A DNA stretch of 64,000 nucleotides from Nymphaea colorata (GCF_008831285.2 NC_045141.1:18844848-18908847), one strand, 5' to 3'. Shown: positions 44,650 through 57,050, numbered from the stretch's first letter. Numbers and translations are program-made. The notes: generated from the letters alone by a model not told the origin.

Positions 44650-47600
44650 TTAACTGTAATTTTGGAAAGTTTTATATGGTAGTTTACTAGTTTGGGTAAA
44701 AAATGAATAAAACGTAAAACTTAAAAACATTTCCACGTTTCGAGTCTTCGACAAAGGTGGCGGACGAGCTTTTTTAGGGTATAGGGTTTTCAGCGTTGGG
44801 AACGTTAACGGCGGAGCAGACCGGCGTCTTTTTTTACGTCGAGTTGCAGCAACATTAAACCTCCGACGGACTGGTGCATTTCCCGGCACCGTGCCGACAG
44901 CTTTCCGGCACCGTGCAGACCTCCGACAGCTACATCCGACTACGCTCGCGTGCTCAGGTAGGATTTCCGTTTTGGTTTCTACTTTTTGTTTATGTCCGTT
45001 AGTTTCTAGTTTTTTGTTTTCAATCATTAATTTCAAGTTTTTGTTTTCTGTTAAGTTGCATATGTCTGTTAGTTTTCTACTTTATAGTTTATACTTTATA
45101 CCTCTTGTTTGAGTCGATTTGCATATGTGCATTAAAAAGTAGAAACTGTGTCGCTGTTAACTTTGTAGTTTGTACGTTTGTTACTTTGTTAGTATTTTTT
45201 TTTTTTTTTTACCTTTACGGTTTTACTTTATCATTTACATATGATTTTTTAAAGATGAAACGAGAGTCAGATTTTATTGCTTCAGGACCTCACGTGTTTG
45301 ATACTTGATAACTGCAGAAAATGCCTAGATTGAAGGATATATTTTGGTCACATGCAATTGAAAGTGATGAAGGGAGTTGACTTGCAAATTTTGTTCTGAG
45401 CATATACCAGAGGAATTGTACGATTTAACATTTAAGTATCATTTGGCTGGGATTCACGGGAACAATGTTGTCGCATGTCGTAACGTGCCTGAAAATATCA
45501 AGCAAATGGCAATCAAAGCTTGTAGAGTTATTGAGGACAGACCCGTGAAGAAGGGGAGAATGCAAAGTGGAAGTGGATCACATTTAAGTGTAGGTTCATC
45601 ATGTTCAGTTAACAATTTTTTTCGTGGAACTTCGTCTGAAGGAGGAACAGAACAGGACAAGGCCAAAAACAAACAATTTCAGGCATGATGAAGAAAGTGA
45701 AAAAGGATTTTGTAGATAAACTTCTTCTTAAAGCTATTGTGTTGAACAACTTACCTTTCAACTTACTTCGATCAGTGGATTTCAAGAATTTTGTTGTTGG
45801 TGCTACAAACTTTGGCCCACGATATATTTTTCCAAGCACTGAAATAACAAGAACGAAACTACTAGATGAAGCAAAGAAAGATGTTCTATTATACGTTGAT
45901 GAAATGAAGAAAACATGGACACAATATGGATGTACAATTATGTCTGGTATTTGGAAAGATACGATTAAAAACAGGTCCTATATAAACTTGTTTGTGAGCT
46001 CTCTAACAGGCACCATATTTTGGAAGGCAAGTCATGTTGAAAAAGGTCCTAAAAATGCAGAATTTATAGTTGACTTTTTATCTTCAACTATAGAAGAAAT
46101 TGGGGCAAACAATGTCCTACAGATTGTTACCGATAATGGAAGCAATTACAAAAAAGCAAAATATATTCTTGAAGGAAAATAACCAAACATTTTTGCTACG
46201 TCTTGTGCTGCTCATTGCATTGACTTAATGCTTAAAGACATTGATAGTTTAGAAGATGTGGCAAATATTATGTGCAAAGCAAGGCAGATTGTCAAGTTCA
46301 TATATAATAAGCAACAAGCTTTAGATATAATGAGAACTTATACAAAGGGAAAGGAGTTGAGGAGGCCTGGTGTGACTAGATTTGCCTCCCAATTTATTTG
46401 TTTGGATTCTATCTTAAAACGAGAAGAGGGCCTCAGGTTTATGGTTGCCTCCAATGAATGGAGACATGTAGAAGACATTGAAAAAAATGATGCAAAAGAA
46501 CTTACAAGCTTCGTTCAAAATGAAGATTTTTGGAGAAAGGGAAAAGAAATAATCAGGTTTGTTGAACCATTAGCGAGAGTACTAAAGATGGTAGATGGGG
46601 AAGGGGCCACAATGGGTTATTTATATGAAGCACTTGATAGAGCTAAAGAAGCTATCAAGAATGCAAGCAACGGCAGGAGAGAAAAATATATGCCATATTG
46701 GAATATAATTGATAAGAGATGGAATCGTAATTTGCATAGTCCCATACATGTCGCAGCAGCTTATCTAAATCCTCATTTGTTTTGGAATAAAATAGTAAAG
46801 ATGAATGAAGAAGTTTTGAAAGGTTTGAACTTAGTAACAAAAAATCTTCTTCATGAGGATTCTGCAGATATGGGTCTTGAATTGATCAAATATCACAACA
46901 GAAATCCTACATTACTTCGTGATGGGTTAGCCATGAGTGTTATTGACATTTATCATCCTCTCATCCACGTAAGTGTCTCACTTTTACTGAATTGTTGATG
47001 ATTGGTTAAATATTTTAATTACAAATTTACAACTGTATGATTCACAATTTTGTTTGTTTGTTCTTTAAATAATGTTAGTTGTTTGGTGGGAGATATTTGG
47101 ATCTTCTGTTCCTATTCTTCAAAGAGTAGCAATCAAAATTTTAAGCCAGCCATGCAGTGCATCAGCTTGCAAAAGAAATTGAAGTGCATTTGAAGCTGCT
47201 AATACGAAGAAGAGAAGCAATTTTTTACCATCTAGATTAACCGATTTGGTATTCATTAGAATGAATATGCATTTGCAAAGCATGGCTGCAGAAATAAAGA
47301 AGATAAATGCAAATCCAATCTATATTGACCATGTGAATCCATTTCCAGAAGCAGAAAATATAGAGGTTGGCTTGTCTTCAGATTTAGAAGAAGAAGATGA
47401 TGAAGAATGCAGACCAAGTAGAACAAATGAAGAAGATGACTCTACTTCATGGGGTGAAGATTAATGATGGATATGTTCTTTTTTTTTATTTAAGAATGAT
47501 TTAAATTGTGTTGCAAAGCCATGAGGGCTATAAACTTGATATTACTTATGCATTAGTTCGATTCTGATTCTGATTCTCGTTGTCTTATTAGTTTCTCATT

Positions 47601-47760
47601 TATTTTATTTTTTCCTAATTTTTAGGAATTTTTTAATATTTTTTATTTTTTTAAAATACCGTTTTTTTTCGTATTTTTCAAGCCCGCCATATTATACCCG
47701 AGAAAAACCTCGCCGTTTAAAGCTGCGAGATGTTATTTGTGACTATCAGTTGCACTAATA
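44650..47760 (+). mobile_element. hAT-superfamily DNA transposon, decayed, approximate extent
   Basis: The interval holds a leader of higher GC (44750-44960, ending in a good splice donor CAG|gtagg at about 44958), a transposase pseudogene (45321-47464) and an A/T-rich tail at 47580-47755. The tail is repeated elsewhere in the window at 18.1 kb (direct) and at 29.5 and 55.8 kb (inverted). The terminal inverted repeats and 8-bp target duplication expected of hAT elements were not located, so the ends are estimates. Confidence 0.55.
45321..47464 (+). pseudogene. hAT transposase pseudogene (BED zinc finger + DUF659 + hAT dimerisation region)
   Basis: Pieces in order: the N-terminal start (45321), then the BED-type finger CKFC...KYHLAGIHGNNVVAC in another frame from 45377; a DUF659-type block at 45685-46182 (LYVDEMKKTWTQYGCTIMSG, TDNGSNYKKA); the central RNase H-like region at 46183-46968 (SCAAHCIDLML ... 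GVTRFASQF); an intron with a canonical donor at 46969; and the dimerisation region at about 47081-47464 (WWEIFGSSVPILQRVAIKIL, CSASACKRN) with an acidic tail ending SWGED. Damage: frame changes near 45375 and 45684, in-frame TAA at 46180-46182, and TGA at 47180-47182 where the family has Trp (RNW to RN-stop). Not functional. Confidence 0.88.
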
Positions 47761-50250
47761 TCCTGGTGGGACCTTTGAAAGAAATGTGTTGATGCATATG
47801 TTTGAATAGTATGTTTGGAGATGTTTGGTCGCCTAGCTTGTGAAAATTTGATTTGCATAAAATACAGCTTGGGGTGCAGAGGAAGAAAATTAAACCTGTC
47901 ATATGAGGTTCACTGGCTTTGTATTTGCTATCCTTAGTGCTGTCACTAATGTTAGAGGTCAGTTTGGAGGAGTGATGATGATTAGATTCATAACTACTAA
48001 GTGTGACTCCACTGGTTGGCAAATGACTAGCAGATTACCTCAAAAGCTTGCCTTTGAAGACGGAGGTCACATACTTTGTTCAGAAAAGGCAAATGTGAGA
48101 TGCCATAGCTAAGAAATGCCATAATGAATAATGCTCTTCCCAAATGGCATGCTTCCAAAATGGGCAGTGTCACCCTTTTTCCAAGGGGAAGTTTGAGGAA
48201 TTACTCTCCAACGAATCCAATCATCGGTCAACTACAATCAGAAATTACAAATGCATACTTGTGTGAAATGGTTGCTGGCATCATCAGTCATCACATGAGG
48301 GCTTCAAACAGACTGAAGTCAAGATCAGAGGTTGTAAAAAGTTGCAGGTATCTTTTCACTCGCAATGTATAAAAAATAAGGTTTTGTATCAGTATTTGAT
48401 ACTATTTTTGGGATATACTAATGCTGCTATAGTGCAGCCACTTGTTTCATGAATTACTTGCAATTAAATTCCCTTCCTTCAAGTAATATGGTTTGGTGAC
48501 TTGACTCGCTTCTACTTATTAATTCATATACATTTCATATTCATAGATGTTATCTTTAGATGCAATGTGTCTTACATTCAGTTGATTGATTCTACACTTA
48601 TCTTTTACATCTTTCCATTGCTTCCTATCTGTTTCTTTTTCTGTTTCTCTTACGTTTTTAATCACTCAAAAGCTTATCCTGCTTCATGCTTTGTGCTACT
48701 TTTCAATATTCACTTTTCTGCTTGTGCTTCATGGTCTCTTTTTATGTATATTTCATGTTCTAATTATGGATAGAAGACTCTGTAAGGGTTGTTTAACTAG
48801 TAGTTTTACGTTTTGAAATTAGTTTTCTATTAACTCTACAAAACTTGTAAATTAATTATCTGTGTTTGCCCATATATTTCACATAAATTCCTGTTGAATG
48901 TTGAGAGCCTGCCTTACAAAGTGATGATCATGATCAGGGGGAAATTTTAAACCTCTTCCTCAAAGTTATTGTTTCTGATGATTTTTTAGAAGTGCACTGG
49001 CATGGAAATGTTGGTTGGGGATGTGTCATTTTTTCTGGCCAGAGGTAACTACCTGAAAATTTGCTTTTCAAGGTGGTGTTATCTGAAAATCTGCTTGCAA
49101 GGTGGTTCTGTTTGAAAATCTGCTTGACTTTGGCATGCCTTCGGTAAATTTCAAGAGTTGGAATTTCTTTTGGTTGAATAAAATAAATGATGATTTTCTT
49201 TTTTCTCTTGAAGTTGAATGCAGCATAGAGAAAATTCACAAACATGTAAGGAACGGGGTATACATAGCATTAAAAAAAAACACGATCAGTTGCCATTCCT
49301 TCTTCAAACCAAATGGTATTTGTGGTTGTTAAGAGCTACAACATGACAACGGTGATCCCATGCCCATCACTCAAATTCTTGTGCCTACTAATGTGCCACT
49401 GAATGTGATGTCCAGGTGTGCTAGCCATGGATCTGTTTTCTGACAATAATTCCTCTCCTGCTCATAAGTATGACCTGTAAATGCTCCTCGCAGCTGCAAA
49501 GACAACTGAAATGCTCAGAATGTCTTCTTAGTAGTGGTAATATTTGTGAAGGCTTTAGGGCATTTAGGAATACATCTGGTGGCACTGTTGTTTCAGAACT
49601 CGTGCATAAGAACTTAAGGTCAACTAATTTCTCTATCTATTGGATGGTGATTTTTACGGGCTTTTGTTTCTTTTTCGTTGATTACTGAAATGTTTGTTTA
49701 ATCTATTTGTTCATTTGTGTTCTTTTATACTCTAAATATATTTAAGTTTTCCAAAAATCTTTATTCCCTTTTTTCCTTTCACTTTTTCTTTTGACGGATC
49801 TGCATGTGTGACTAGAAAATCAGGAGACAGGGTGGATGTAAAAAAATTGGTGAGAACTTTAGTCATTCTATTGATGTACAACTTTACAGTAATAGCTACC
49901 CAAGGAGAGCAAGGTCCAAATTGGTTAATCATAAGTGCTTAGTGCCATCAAGTACAAAACCTTCAGAAAGATGATAATTGAGTAATAACTGCGTATTAAA
50001 TCCTCCAATGGGCGTTAAATCAATCATTTGGTCTCTTATACATGGGAAAGATTGTTTACTTTTATTTGATCATATAAGAACTCTATGAACATACAGTTCC
50101 AGAAAAACCCAAAATTCTGTTACTTGAAAAATAACCTGTAGTAGCTGCATACCTTTTTGTATGTTGATTATGTGTAATTTGTGGAAGGCACCACAATCAC
50201 TACCCAGTCCTTGTGATTTGCATAAGCTACTGAATGATTAGGCAGCTCTG
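47761..50250. other. Intergenic DNA with several exon-like frames, no gene assigned
   Basis: Open frames at 47903-48112 and 48124-48372 (the latter ending in a good donor, TTGCAG|gtatct) and a stretch at about 48939-49045 between cag and gtaact look exon-like, but no protein family is recognisable and no joined reading frame could be built. At about 49055-49125 a unit with gaaaatctgctt...aaggtggt occurs three times. The rest is AT-rich. Confidence 0.25.
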
Positions 50251-50493
50251 TCAGTTGTGAAGCGGGTTGGGGCCTCCTGGTACAAGCCTTTTCGAGACCT
50301 CGTATCTGCTGTTGGTGACCTCACTGCTAGATTGTGGAGCATGATGAGAATCTTTTAGCAGGACCATCGTTCTCCACTGGTCTCCGGCTTTACCAACTGC
50401 CAGTTTCCTGCAGGCGGTGTGATGGCTTGGCGCAAAACCAAGGAGAAGAATGAGCAGCAGCAAGCAGACAAAAGGAATCAGGCTGACTCTCAT
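50251..50493 (-). CDS. CLE: CLE family signalling-peptide precursor
   Basis: A single uninterrupted 80-codon frame. Residues 1-28 form a clear secretion signal (MRVS, then a long Leu/Ile run, then small residues and Cys). The middle is hydrophilic and variable. The last 12 residues are RLVPGGPNPLHN, ending exactly at the stop codon and preceded by a basic pair (SKR), which is the diagnostic CLE motif. The invariant features are present: Arg1, Pro4, Gly6, Pro7, Pro9, His11 and Asn12. Pro4 and Pro7 are the hydroxylation sites in the family. It is closest in pattern to RLVPSGPNPLHN-type peptides, with Gly in place of Ser at position 5. CLE peptides are secreted, processed and sensed by leucine-rich-repeat receptor kinases to control meristem or vascular cell fate; which process applies here is unknown. 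No paralog in the window. Confidence 0.93.
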   Translation of the reverse strand: MRVSLIPFVCLLLLILLLGFAPSHHTACRKLAVGKAGDQWRTMVLLKDSHHAPQSSSEVTNSRYEVSKRLVPGGPNPLHN

Positions 50494-50621
50494 GGTTTGG
50501 AAATGGAGGCTGTGGTTGAAGCCTGTTAGGAGCAGAACTCCTAGAATGGGATGATGGGAAATGGAAGCAAGGAATAAATGTTAGATGGGTTTCTATGATG
50601 AGGACAATGTAAGCTGTAATA

Positions 50622-50631
50622 CATATAAATA
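50622..50631 (-). promoter_or_regulatory. Possible TATA box of the CLE gene
   Basis: On the minus strand this reads as an A/T-rich TATTTATATG-type box about 130 bp upstream of the CLE start codon, giving a leader of roughly 100 nt. The same bases read TATAAATA on the plus strand, so orientation is ambiguous. Confidence 0.45.
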
Positions 50632-50693
50632 GACTCTGTTATGTTGACCTTGTTGTCCCCCTTCATATCCAAAGAAACACGCTTTGACTTTGC

Positions 50694-52776
50694 ATATTGT
50701 CAAGCGAAGCTTGCAGTAACAATAATATCAAAGAAAATCCTTTCTTACGTATCTGCAGGCTTTCCTTGACATGTTTCCCTGTTTCCGTTAAAAATAAGCA
50801 GCTTGTAACTGGGGATATGTCTGCAGAATAACAGGGAAATTTCCATTTAGTGGCCCACTGTTGGCTGTAATCCCAACAGAGGCCTCAATTCTTGAGAGTT
50901 TCCAATACTATGATTTTTCATCGGCAGCTGCTTATAAAGGGCTACTTTTAGTGTTTAAAAATTTCTTGGAACTGAGCAGTCTCCATTGAAAAAATTGAAA
51001 AACATAAAACAACCTTTAACTAAAGGCCCTTCTTTTACTGGTGTTAGCAAAAATGAGCTGGTATCGGGAAAATCGGAGAACACAAGAGGTTATGGAAAAG
51101 CTTGAAAACGGAAAAATCTTTTGGCAAGGTAATGGACATATTTCACAGACATTTATCTGTGTTTTTTGTCTCTCTCTGTCTGCATCATGTACAATCAACA
51201 AGTTTATGAGCTACTCTAAAATGCCAGCATATGCTGAGGCCGAGGCTATAATTGGTAGGGATGTACAAGTCCTTTTCCTTGCAGTATCAGTGACAGTAAC
51301 AAATGCCGTCATTCAATAATTTGAAGGATCATGATCTCAGAAGCTTCCCTTGCAAACTCAGAATCGATCTAGCAGCCATCCATGAAGATGGACGGTGCAC
51401 GAACCTGGTAGTGATTGCACGCCTTGTTAGGTGGACCATAGGCATAGAAACCACAACAACCGCTTGTGAATTACAGACCATGGCATTGATGGCCAGACGG
51501 GCCAAAGTTTTTTATTCATCTCATTAGGGATCTTGTTACATTTTTCCTTAGATCGGAAATTTATGATGTTGAAACTTCTTGTCTTTTCTTTTGTTTTTCA
51601 ATCTCAAGGTGGAAGACCTGCCAAACAAGAAAAATGTAAAAAATCTGAGGTGAAAGCCTTCTGAACTCCAATAACTTTTACCTTGTTGATTCCTTTCTCA
51701 TTTGATCTTGTGCTTAAATTGTTTCTTTAGCGAGTTTCTGTATTGTGATTAATAGCTGGCTTAAGACCTTCAAGTTGGAAGAGGTTGAGACTTGAGAGCC
51801 TGATATCTAGAATATACATTTCTTTTAAGTTTCTTGGTGTACAAGAGAGTGATGCCCATGGATTTGAGATCGAGTCACAAGGTAAATATATATTTCTTGA
51901 GCCGTACAAGCTTGAAGAAGTTTAAGATGATGTTTTCTATCTTTTTCTATATAAAATCATGCTACATTTATCTTTTCTTTTTCTTCCGTTCATCTTCTTT
52001 ACTGTATTTTTTTTCTTTTTTTTCCTGCGCATGCTTGGATTAGAATGTCAAAGCTTTGAATTTTGATTGGCAATTTCACTTTAAAAGAGTTTGAGTGGCA
52101 ATAAGACTCTATTTGGAAGCTCTCAAGAGAGAGATGTTGAATGGAGGATGAATTTTTATTTGGTTTTCATTGCTGCCCACGTACCTCATTTATCTCTCCA
52201 ACTATCTCAAGCATGGACCTTAGAGAGAGAAAATATAAATACGAATGGAGATGAGAGTGGAGGTGGGCAATTTTGAACCACATCCCGTAGTCTGTCTCCA
52301 CGTCCTATTTAAGTCTCCATCCTGACTGCAACTACAACTTTTCATCTCCATCTTAACTCCTGCTACCAAGCAGAAACAACAGGAAGAATTCTCCCAGCTT
52401 CCAATGATGGACCAACTTTTTGAGTTTCGTGTTCAACAACTGGGAGTTCAAAATAATGATGTTGTCCTCGTAAGGCATGATGGCGATTCGAGGTCACTCA
52501 GCTGGCGGTCTAGTTTATTAAGTATTCTTCTTCGTCTAGAAAGAAAATAGAACAAACAAAACGAGCAAACTTCATGATTATATTTACGCAATCGTCGTTG
52601 CCACAGTTGAGAAGTTGTCCGTTTGAAGGTGAATTGCCAAACCTTCCCACCGAAATTTTTGTTTCTTCTATCTCTTCTTCTTGACATGATAGTTCAAAAT
52701 TGTGGAAATCCAAGTAGAGACGGTTTATGTATTGAGCATAGCAGCCACGTTCTTCTTCAATTTTCTAAGGCCAATA
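50694..52776. other. Intergenic DNA, no gene assigned
   Basis: Open frames at 51041-51319, 51303-51527 and 52623-53042 show no domains I recognise; the last runs into the TRIM-like element. T-rich tracts lie near 51965-52025. Confidence 0.3.
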
Positions 52777-53172
52777 ATGTTACTTGGCAGATCTCAACCT
52801 GCCTGTTATTAGCAGCTTTTGTTAGAGCCCCAGAAAGGTTAGCGAGTAGGGGAACCAATCACTTAACAAGCTCTTTTTATAAGTCGCTTAAGATTCTTCA
52901 TAATATTAAATATAAGACTATATTCTTGGGGTATTACAATTTGCCTCCTCTTAAGACACACACATTCGCATGTGTCGGAGGATCTAACCGATTTCATTCC
53001 AAATGTCACGATCTGGTTTGCTGTATCCTAAACCCCTCCTAGCAGCTTCAGTTCCAGCTCTAAAAAAAAAAAACTAAGAACCAGAACAATCAATCGCATA
53101 ACAACTTCTTTTATAAGTTTTATAAGATTTTTTATAGTTTTAAATAAGAGACTAAACTTTTGAAGTGTTACA
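52777..53172 (-). mobile_element. Minimal TRIM-like LTR element, 396 bp, with target-site duplication
   Basis: Flanked by identical aataa (52772-52776 and 53173-53177). The left LTR is 52777-52938 (162 bp, tgttact...ggtattaca) and the right LTR is 53004-53172 (169 bp, tgtcacg...gtgttaca); they align loosely (tagcagctt, cttttataag, aagattttt, aataagag-type words). Only 65 bp lie between them. On the minus strand the inner edges read TGGAATGAAATCGG (a primer-site position, decayed) and AAGAGGAGGCAAA (a purine tract directly before the other LTR). The inside also carries acacacattcgcatgtgt, a short hairpin shared in altered form with the element at 9069-9746. Confidence 0.75.
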
Positions 53173-53177
53173 AATAA

Positions 53178-55734
53178 CCTTAGAGGTCATTTGATGGCAT
53201 GACATAGTTTTTCATAAGTATGGCAGTTCTCATAAGTGGGAATAGTATATCTTCAACTTGGTATCGCCCTTTAAGCCCACAAAAATCAAACTAACAACCG
53301 AACTTCACTGGCCCGCCCAGTTCCGTCATGCCCCTCACGAAAAGATTTGGCCTCCATCGAAGTAAGTATACAAACTTGAAATTTCACAATATATCCGAAA
53401 AAAGTTTCCGCGTTTATCAAACTGGGCCGAGATTGTACCTTCTTGGTGCATAATAACAAGATTAAGTCTTGGTTTTCAACTTTACATTCATCGACTCCTT
53501 TGCATTACATTGAAGGTATAAGTACAAAATTTTACAAAGATAAACCTTATACGATATTAACTAATCCTATATTAAACATTCAAATCAGGTAATATGTTTT
53601 AGGACATAACATATTTTTCTTAGCTTTTCTGGGCCACAAATATTAAATTTTCAAGAAGCTAGCGTTTGGAAAGATAAAAGTACAAACATTTACTGATCCG
53701 GATGCCAGAGAGTGGCACGGAATCTTGAATGAGGGTCCACGCGGAACCGTGTTTGAACAATCTCTAGGATCTCATGGGCCAATAGTTCTGCCGTTCTTTT
53801 TTCCCACAGTTGGAGGTCTGGCGTCATGTGGATCTGTTGGCTCTGAATCCACCCATGGAAAATGGAGACAGTTGCAGGAATAAATAAATGGGAAAATTTT
53901 GTCGAAGCTTGAAGCGTGTACCAGCAACTAATCGAATACGTGTTTGCAACGTTACAGGCCAACTTCTTCTTGTAAACTCGTTTAAAAATTCACTGTAGAA
54001 CTTATTTTAAATTATGTGATGCCGACTTCGGTTTAGAGTCTTAGACAAGTAAAAAACACATAAAATGAAATACCTGTATGTCATTTTTTTTAGTTTATGC
54101 GGAAGTTTCTTGTTTGGGCTGCACTTTTTGCTATAATCTCAAAGGAGGAACTCATGTTTCTAGTTTTTGGAATTAAGACTCACATTTGTTTAACAACTCT
54201 CTTAAAGAAGTTTCTAAAAACTGACGCAACCGATAAGTTTTTTCATTCCAAGTTTGATGGGTAGGAAATTTTTTTACAAATTTCAATTTTATTTCCAGTG
54301 CTACAGGATATTTCCTGCCCTAAAAGAAAAAAAGGAACCTAAAAAAAAATCTTATAAAATTAAGTGAAAATACCCTTATGATAAAATGCGTAAACAACCT
54401 GTATCATAATGATATTTTCAAACTCTAATCTGATGTTAATCCCACCATCAGAGAAAAATAGAGGTCCTCTCTTTATCCCTAAGGTCCAGAACTGCATAGG
54501 CACCGTACTATATCTAAACTCGAGTTTTTTAAAAATAAAAAAGCCGTCATGCCATTGTGGTAGTATCTTCAAAACAGGATGCAGCAAGATGTTTGTTGTT
54601 TCTTTTATACCTCTTCTTGTTTGTTTGCATGACATTTTTTATATGTTTAAAATTTATGTTACAAATTAGTTAGCATAAACAATAAAACCTACCAGGATTT
54701 TTCACTTTTTATTTGTACATTATTGAGATGAGAAGATGGTCAGCTTCTATTTTAAATAATAAATAATTGAAGGCTGCTTTAACGGCTTTTCTTTAGGGAA
54801 AAGAAATCCTTGTCACACACTCTTTGTTGTATTTTTATTAAGATAATTTTATAGATATTAAAACATTAAACAAATATAAGTGGTATACAAATAATTTTTC
54901 AACAAAGCATTATATAAGGTACTAAGATGCATATGCAAGTACACATCTTCAAAATATTGATGATATTTGTTACTTTGATGCCATTTTTCTTGTTCGTCAT
55001 GCTTTTTCAAATCAACAATAAGTACAGATCTTTGGGACTAGAAAGAAGGTACGCATTTTTTTTTTCTTTCAAAAGCTCAAGAATATACTTGAACAAACTT
55101 AAGAATAACTTAAACCTAGTTCAAATATGTAATTAATCATCAATAAAACTTAGGTTCAATTCAGAAAAATTACAAAAATTGATCCCTAGAATATGCTTCC
55201 AGACAAACAGTTGAATGTCTCCGGAAATTACCCTCAATTGTAATTATATATACTTACGTTTTATTAAAAGAATCTATCTAATATTATATTAACTCATAAA
55301 AACTGGGAACCTGATTTTTCTTCTATTAATGTCACGTTCGCTAGGCAAAGACACTCCGGTTTTTGTTCTCTAAAGAAAACGGTTAAAGAATAGAGTCAGC
55401 GGTTCTTCACGTTATAAACGTATTAATATATATTATTTTTCGGTCTAAATTATAGCGAAATAATTGAAGTGAATTCTTTTATGCTGAGGTTCGTGGTAAG
55501 TTGTCATTGCCCGTTAGAAAAGCATGGACCACGACCAATGCCGATCTCGGTAAAGGCCAACCTACTGTGCCTAACTCATGACCACATCGCCGCCACCTTC
55601 TCTAGAAAACCCATTGTTTAAAAAAATAAAATGAATAAATTACAAAAAATGCGTTCCTTTTTGGCAATTTCTATTTATATCATTGTTGTCAGTGTAGGTA
55701 TGAATAGTGAATTAATATGTAATTTGATATACAT
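53178..55734. other. AT-rich intergenic DNA, one unassigned open frame
   Basis: The minus-strand frame 53690-53962 (90 codons, containing KRTAELLAHEILEIVQTRFR) reads like protein, but I do not recognise the family and see no partner exon. It may be a retroelement piece. The rest is AT-rich with no feature. Confidence 0.3.
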
Positions 55735-55905
55735 AATCAAGTCGCATAATTCATAGTCACAAATAATGTATGAGAGTTTTAAATGGCAAAATTTTTCTTG
55801 GGTATAATATGATAGGCTTGAAAAAAATAAGATTTTTTAAAAAAATTTAAAAAACTAAAAATAAAGTAAATGAAAAAATAATAACACAAACATCAAAAGA
55901 TAAGT
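55735..55905 (-). mobile_element. Terminal fragment of the hAT-associated repeat, inverted copy
   Basis: Read on the minus strand: gtgttattattttttcattt, ttttcaagcctatcatatta, cccaagaaaaattttgcc, tttaaaact and atttgtgactatgaa, in the same order as at 18060-18230 and 47585-47755. Confidence 0.6.
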
Positions 55906-57050
55906 AGATTTGCAACAAATGAAAAATGAAAAATGAAAAAAAAAACTGTTTGACATTGTTTTTTCATTTTTCACATTAAAAAAACACATTTTTTAAGTTT
56001 TAAATGGCATTTCATTTTCTCACATTTTTTCACATTTCTTTCAAAAATAACGTGTTTTTTATCACTATGGTTCACATTGATTTGACGAATATTCCTAACT
56101 TATGTAGGCAGAGTAGCTTCACATTGTGTTAGAAAAAGTATAACAGGAAGAACAAATAATAGTGCACATGCTTCTATAAAATTAAATGATTTTATGTCTA
56201 TTAAAATTTCATTCAAAAATCAAAAGCCTATTTGTTTTTTTATACAACCTTATTTGTTTGCCAGCCATGTTTGAATGACACCCTAAAATAAGCAAAATGC
56301 GGTTTTAAGCATGTCAGGGTGATTGCCAATTAGTGTTATGGAAAACCCGTCTTTTAACTCGAGTGTTGCACTTACCACCGTTTACAGGTTAAAATAATAG
56401 CATCCTAAAGTACACCAACGACCATGAGATTTGAACCTCAAACCTCTTACCGCTTACCATAATAACTCAAGGTCGAGCATTATTGTTATTTGCCAAGTGT
56501 TGTCGTAATTTTTAATTCTGCTCAAATAAACTCACTCAAATGTCTAGTTGGGCTAACTTTAACATGCTTGATATCGACTTTAATCCAGCTTTTATTCACA
56601 TTGAATTAGTATACATCAATCTATATTTAATCCTTACATTTAGAAATAAACAAACCCTAGCGTGTAACATGAAAAATATTATATTTCAAAAACATTTTGA
56701 CAATTTAGATAAACAATTCCACAAACTTGTGTCCTTATTGATTTTCCAATAACATGCATGTCATGTAGAAAGAGATTGCTGTCATTTTCCCACTCTGGTG
56801 GTTCGTCTTTTCGCAATCTCCACAAACACAAAGCAACATATTTGACTAAACGGTAGCTTGTAGGCTTCGAACTCGTGACATTCCGTGCTCTTGGTGACTT
56901 TTTCGGGAACGGTTGCCCTTTCAAGAGACTTTGACAAATACATTCCCCACATCTTCTGGCAAGCTTTCAAACCGTCGGAATTTGAACAGGAACAAGTTGT
57001 AGATGTTGCTGGGCTTTGACAAATGATTAATTGGCTCAGCAATGCGAGGT
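55906..57050. other. AT-rich DNA with a possible SINE trace
   Basis: On the minus strand about 56390-56480 reads ggtaagcggtaagaggtttg followed by aggttcaaatctcatgg, which resembles a tRNA-derived A box and B box (GGTTCAAATC). It is too decayed to fold as a tRNA and is best seen as a SINE remnant. A second B-box-like word (gagttcgaagcc, minus) is at about 56864. No gene. Confidence 0.35.

Noticed and set aside
53690-53962. 90-codon minus-strand frame that looks protein-like
   Set aside because: No recognisable family, no splice partner and no promoter; left unassigned and not called as a gene.
56390-56480. Possible tRNA gene on the minus strand (GGTTCAAATC box)
   Set aside because: No cloverleaf with acceptor stem can be formed by eye; better read as a SINE trace.
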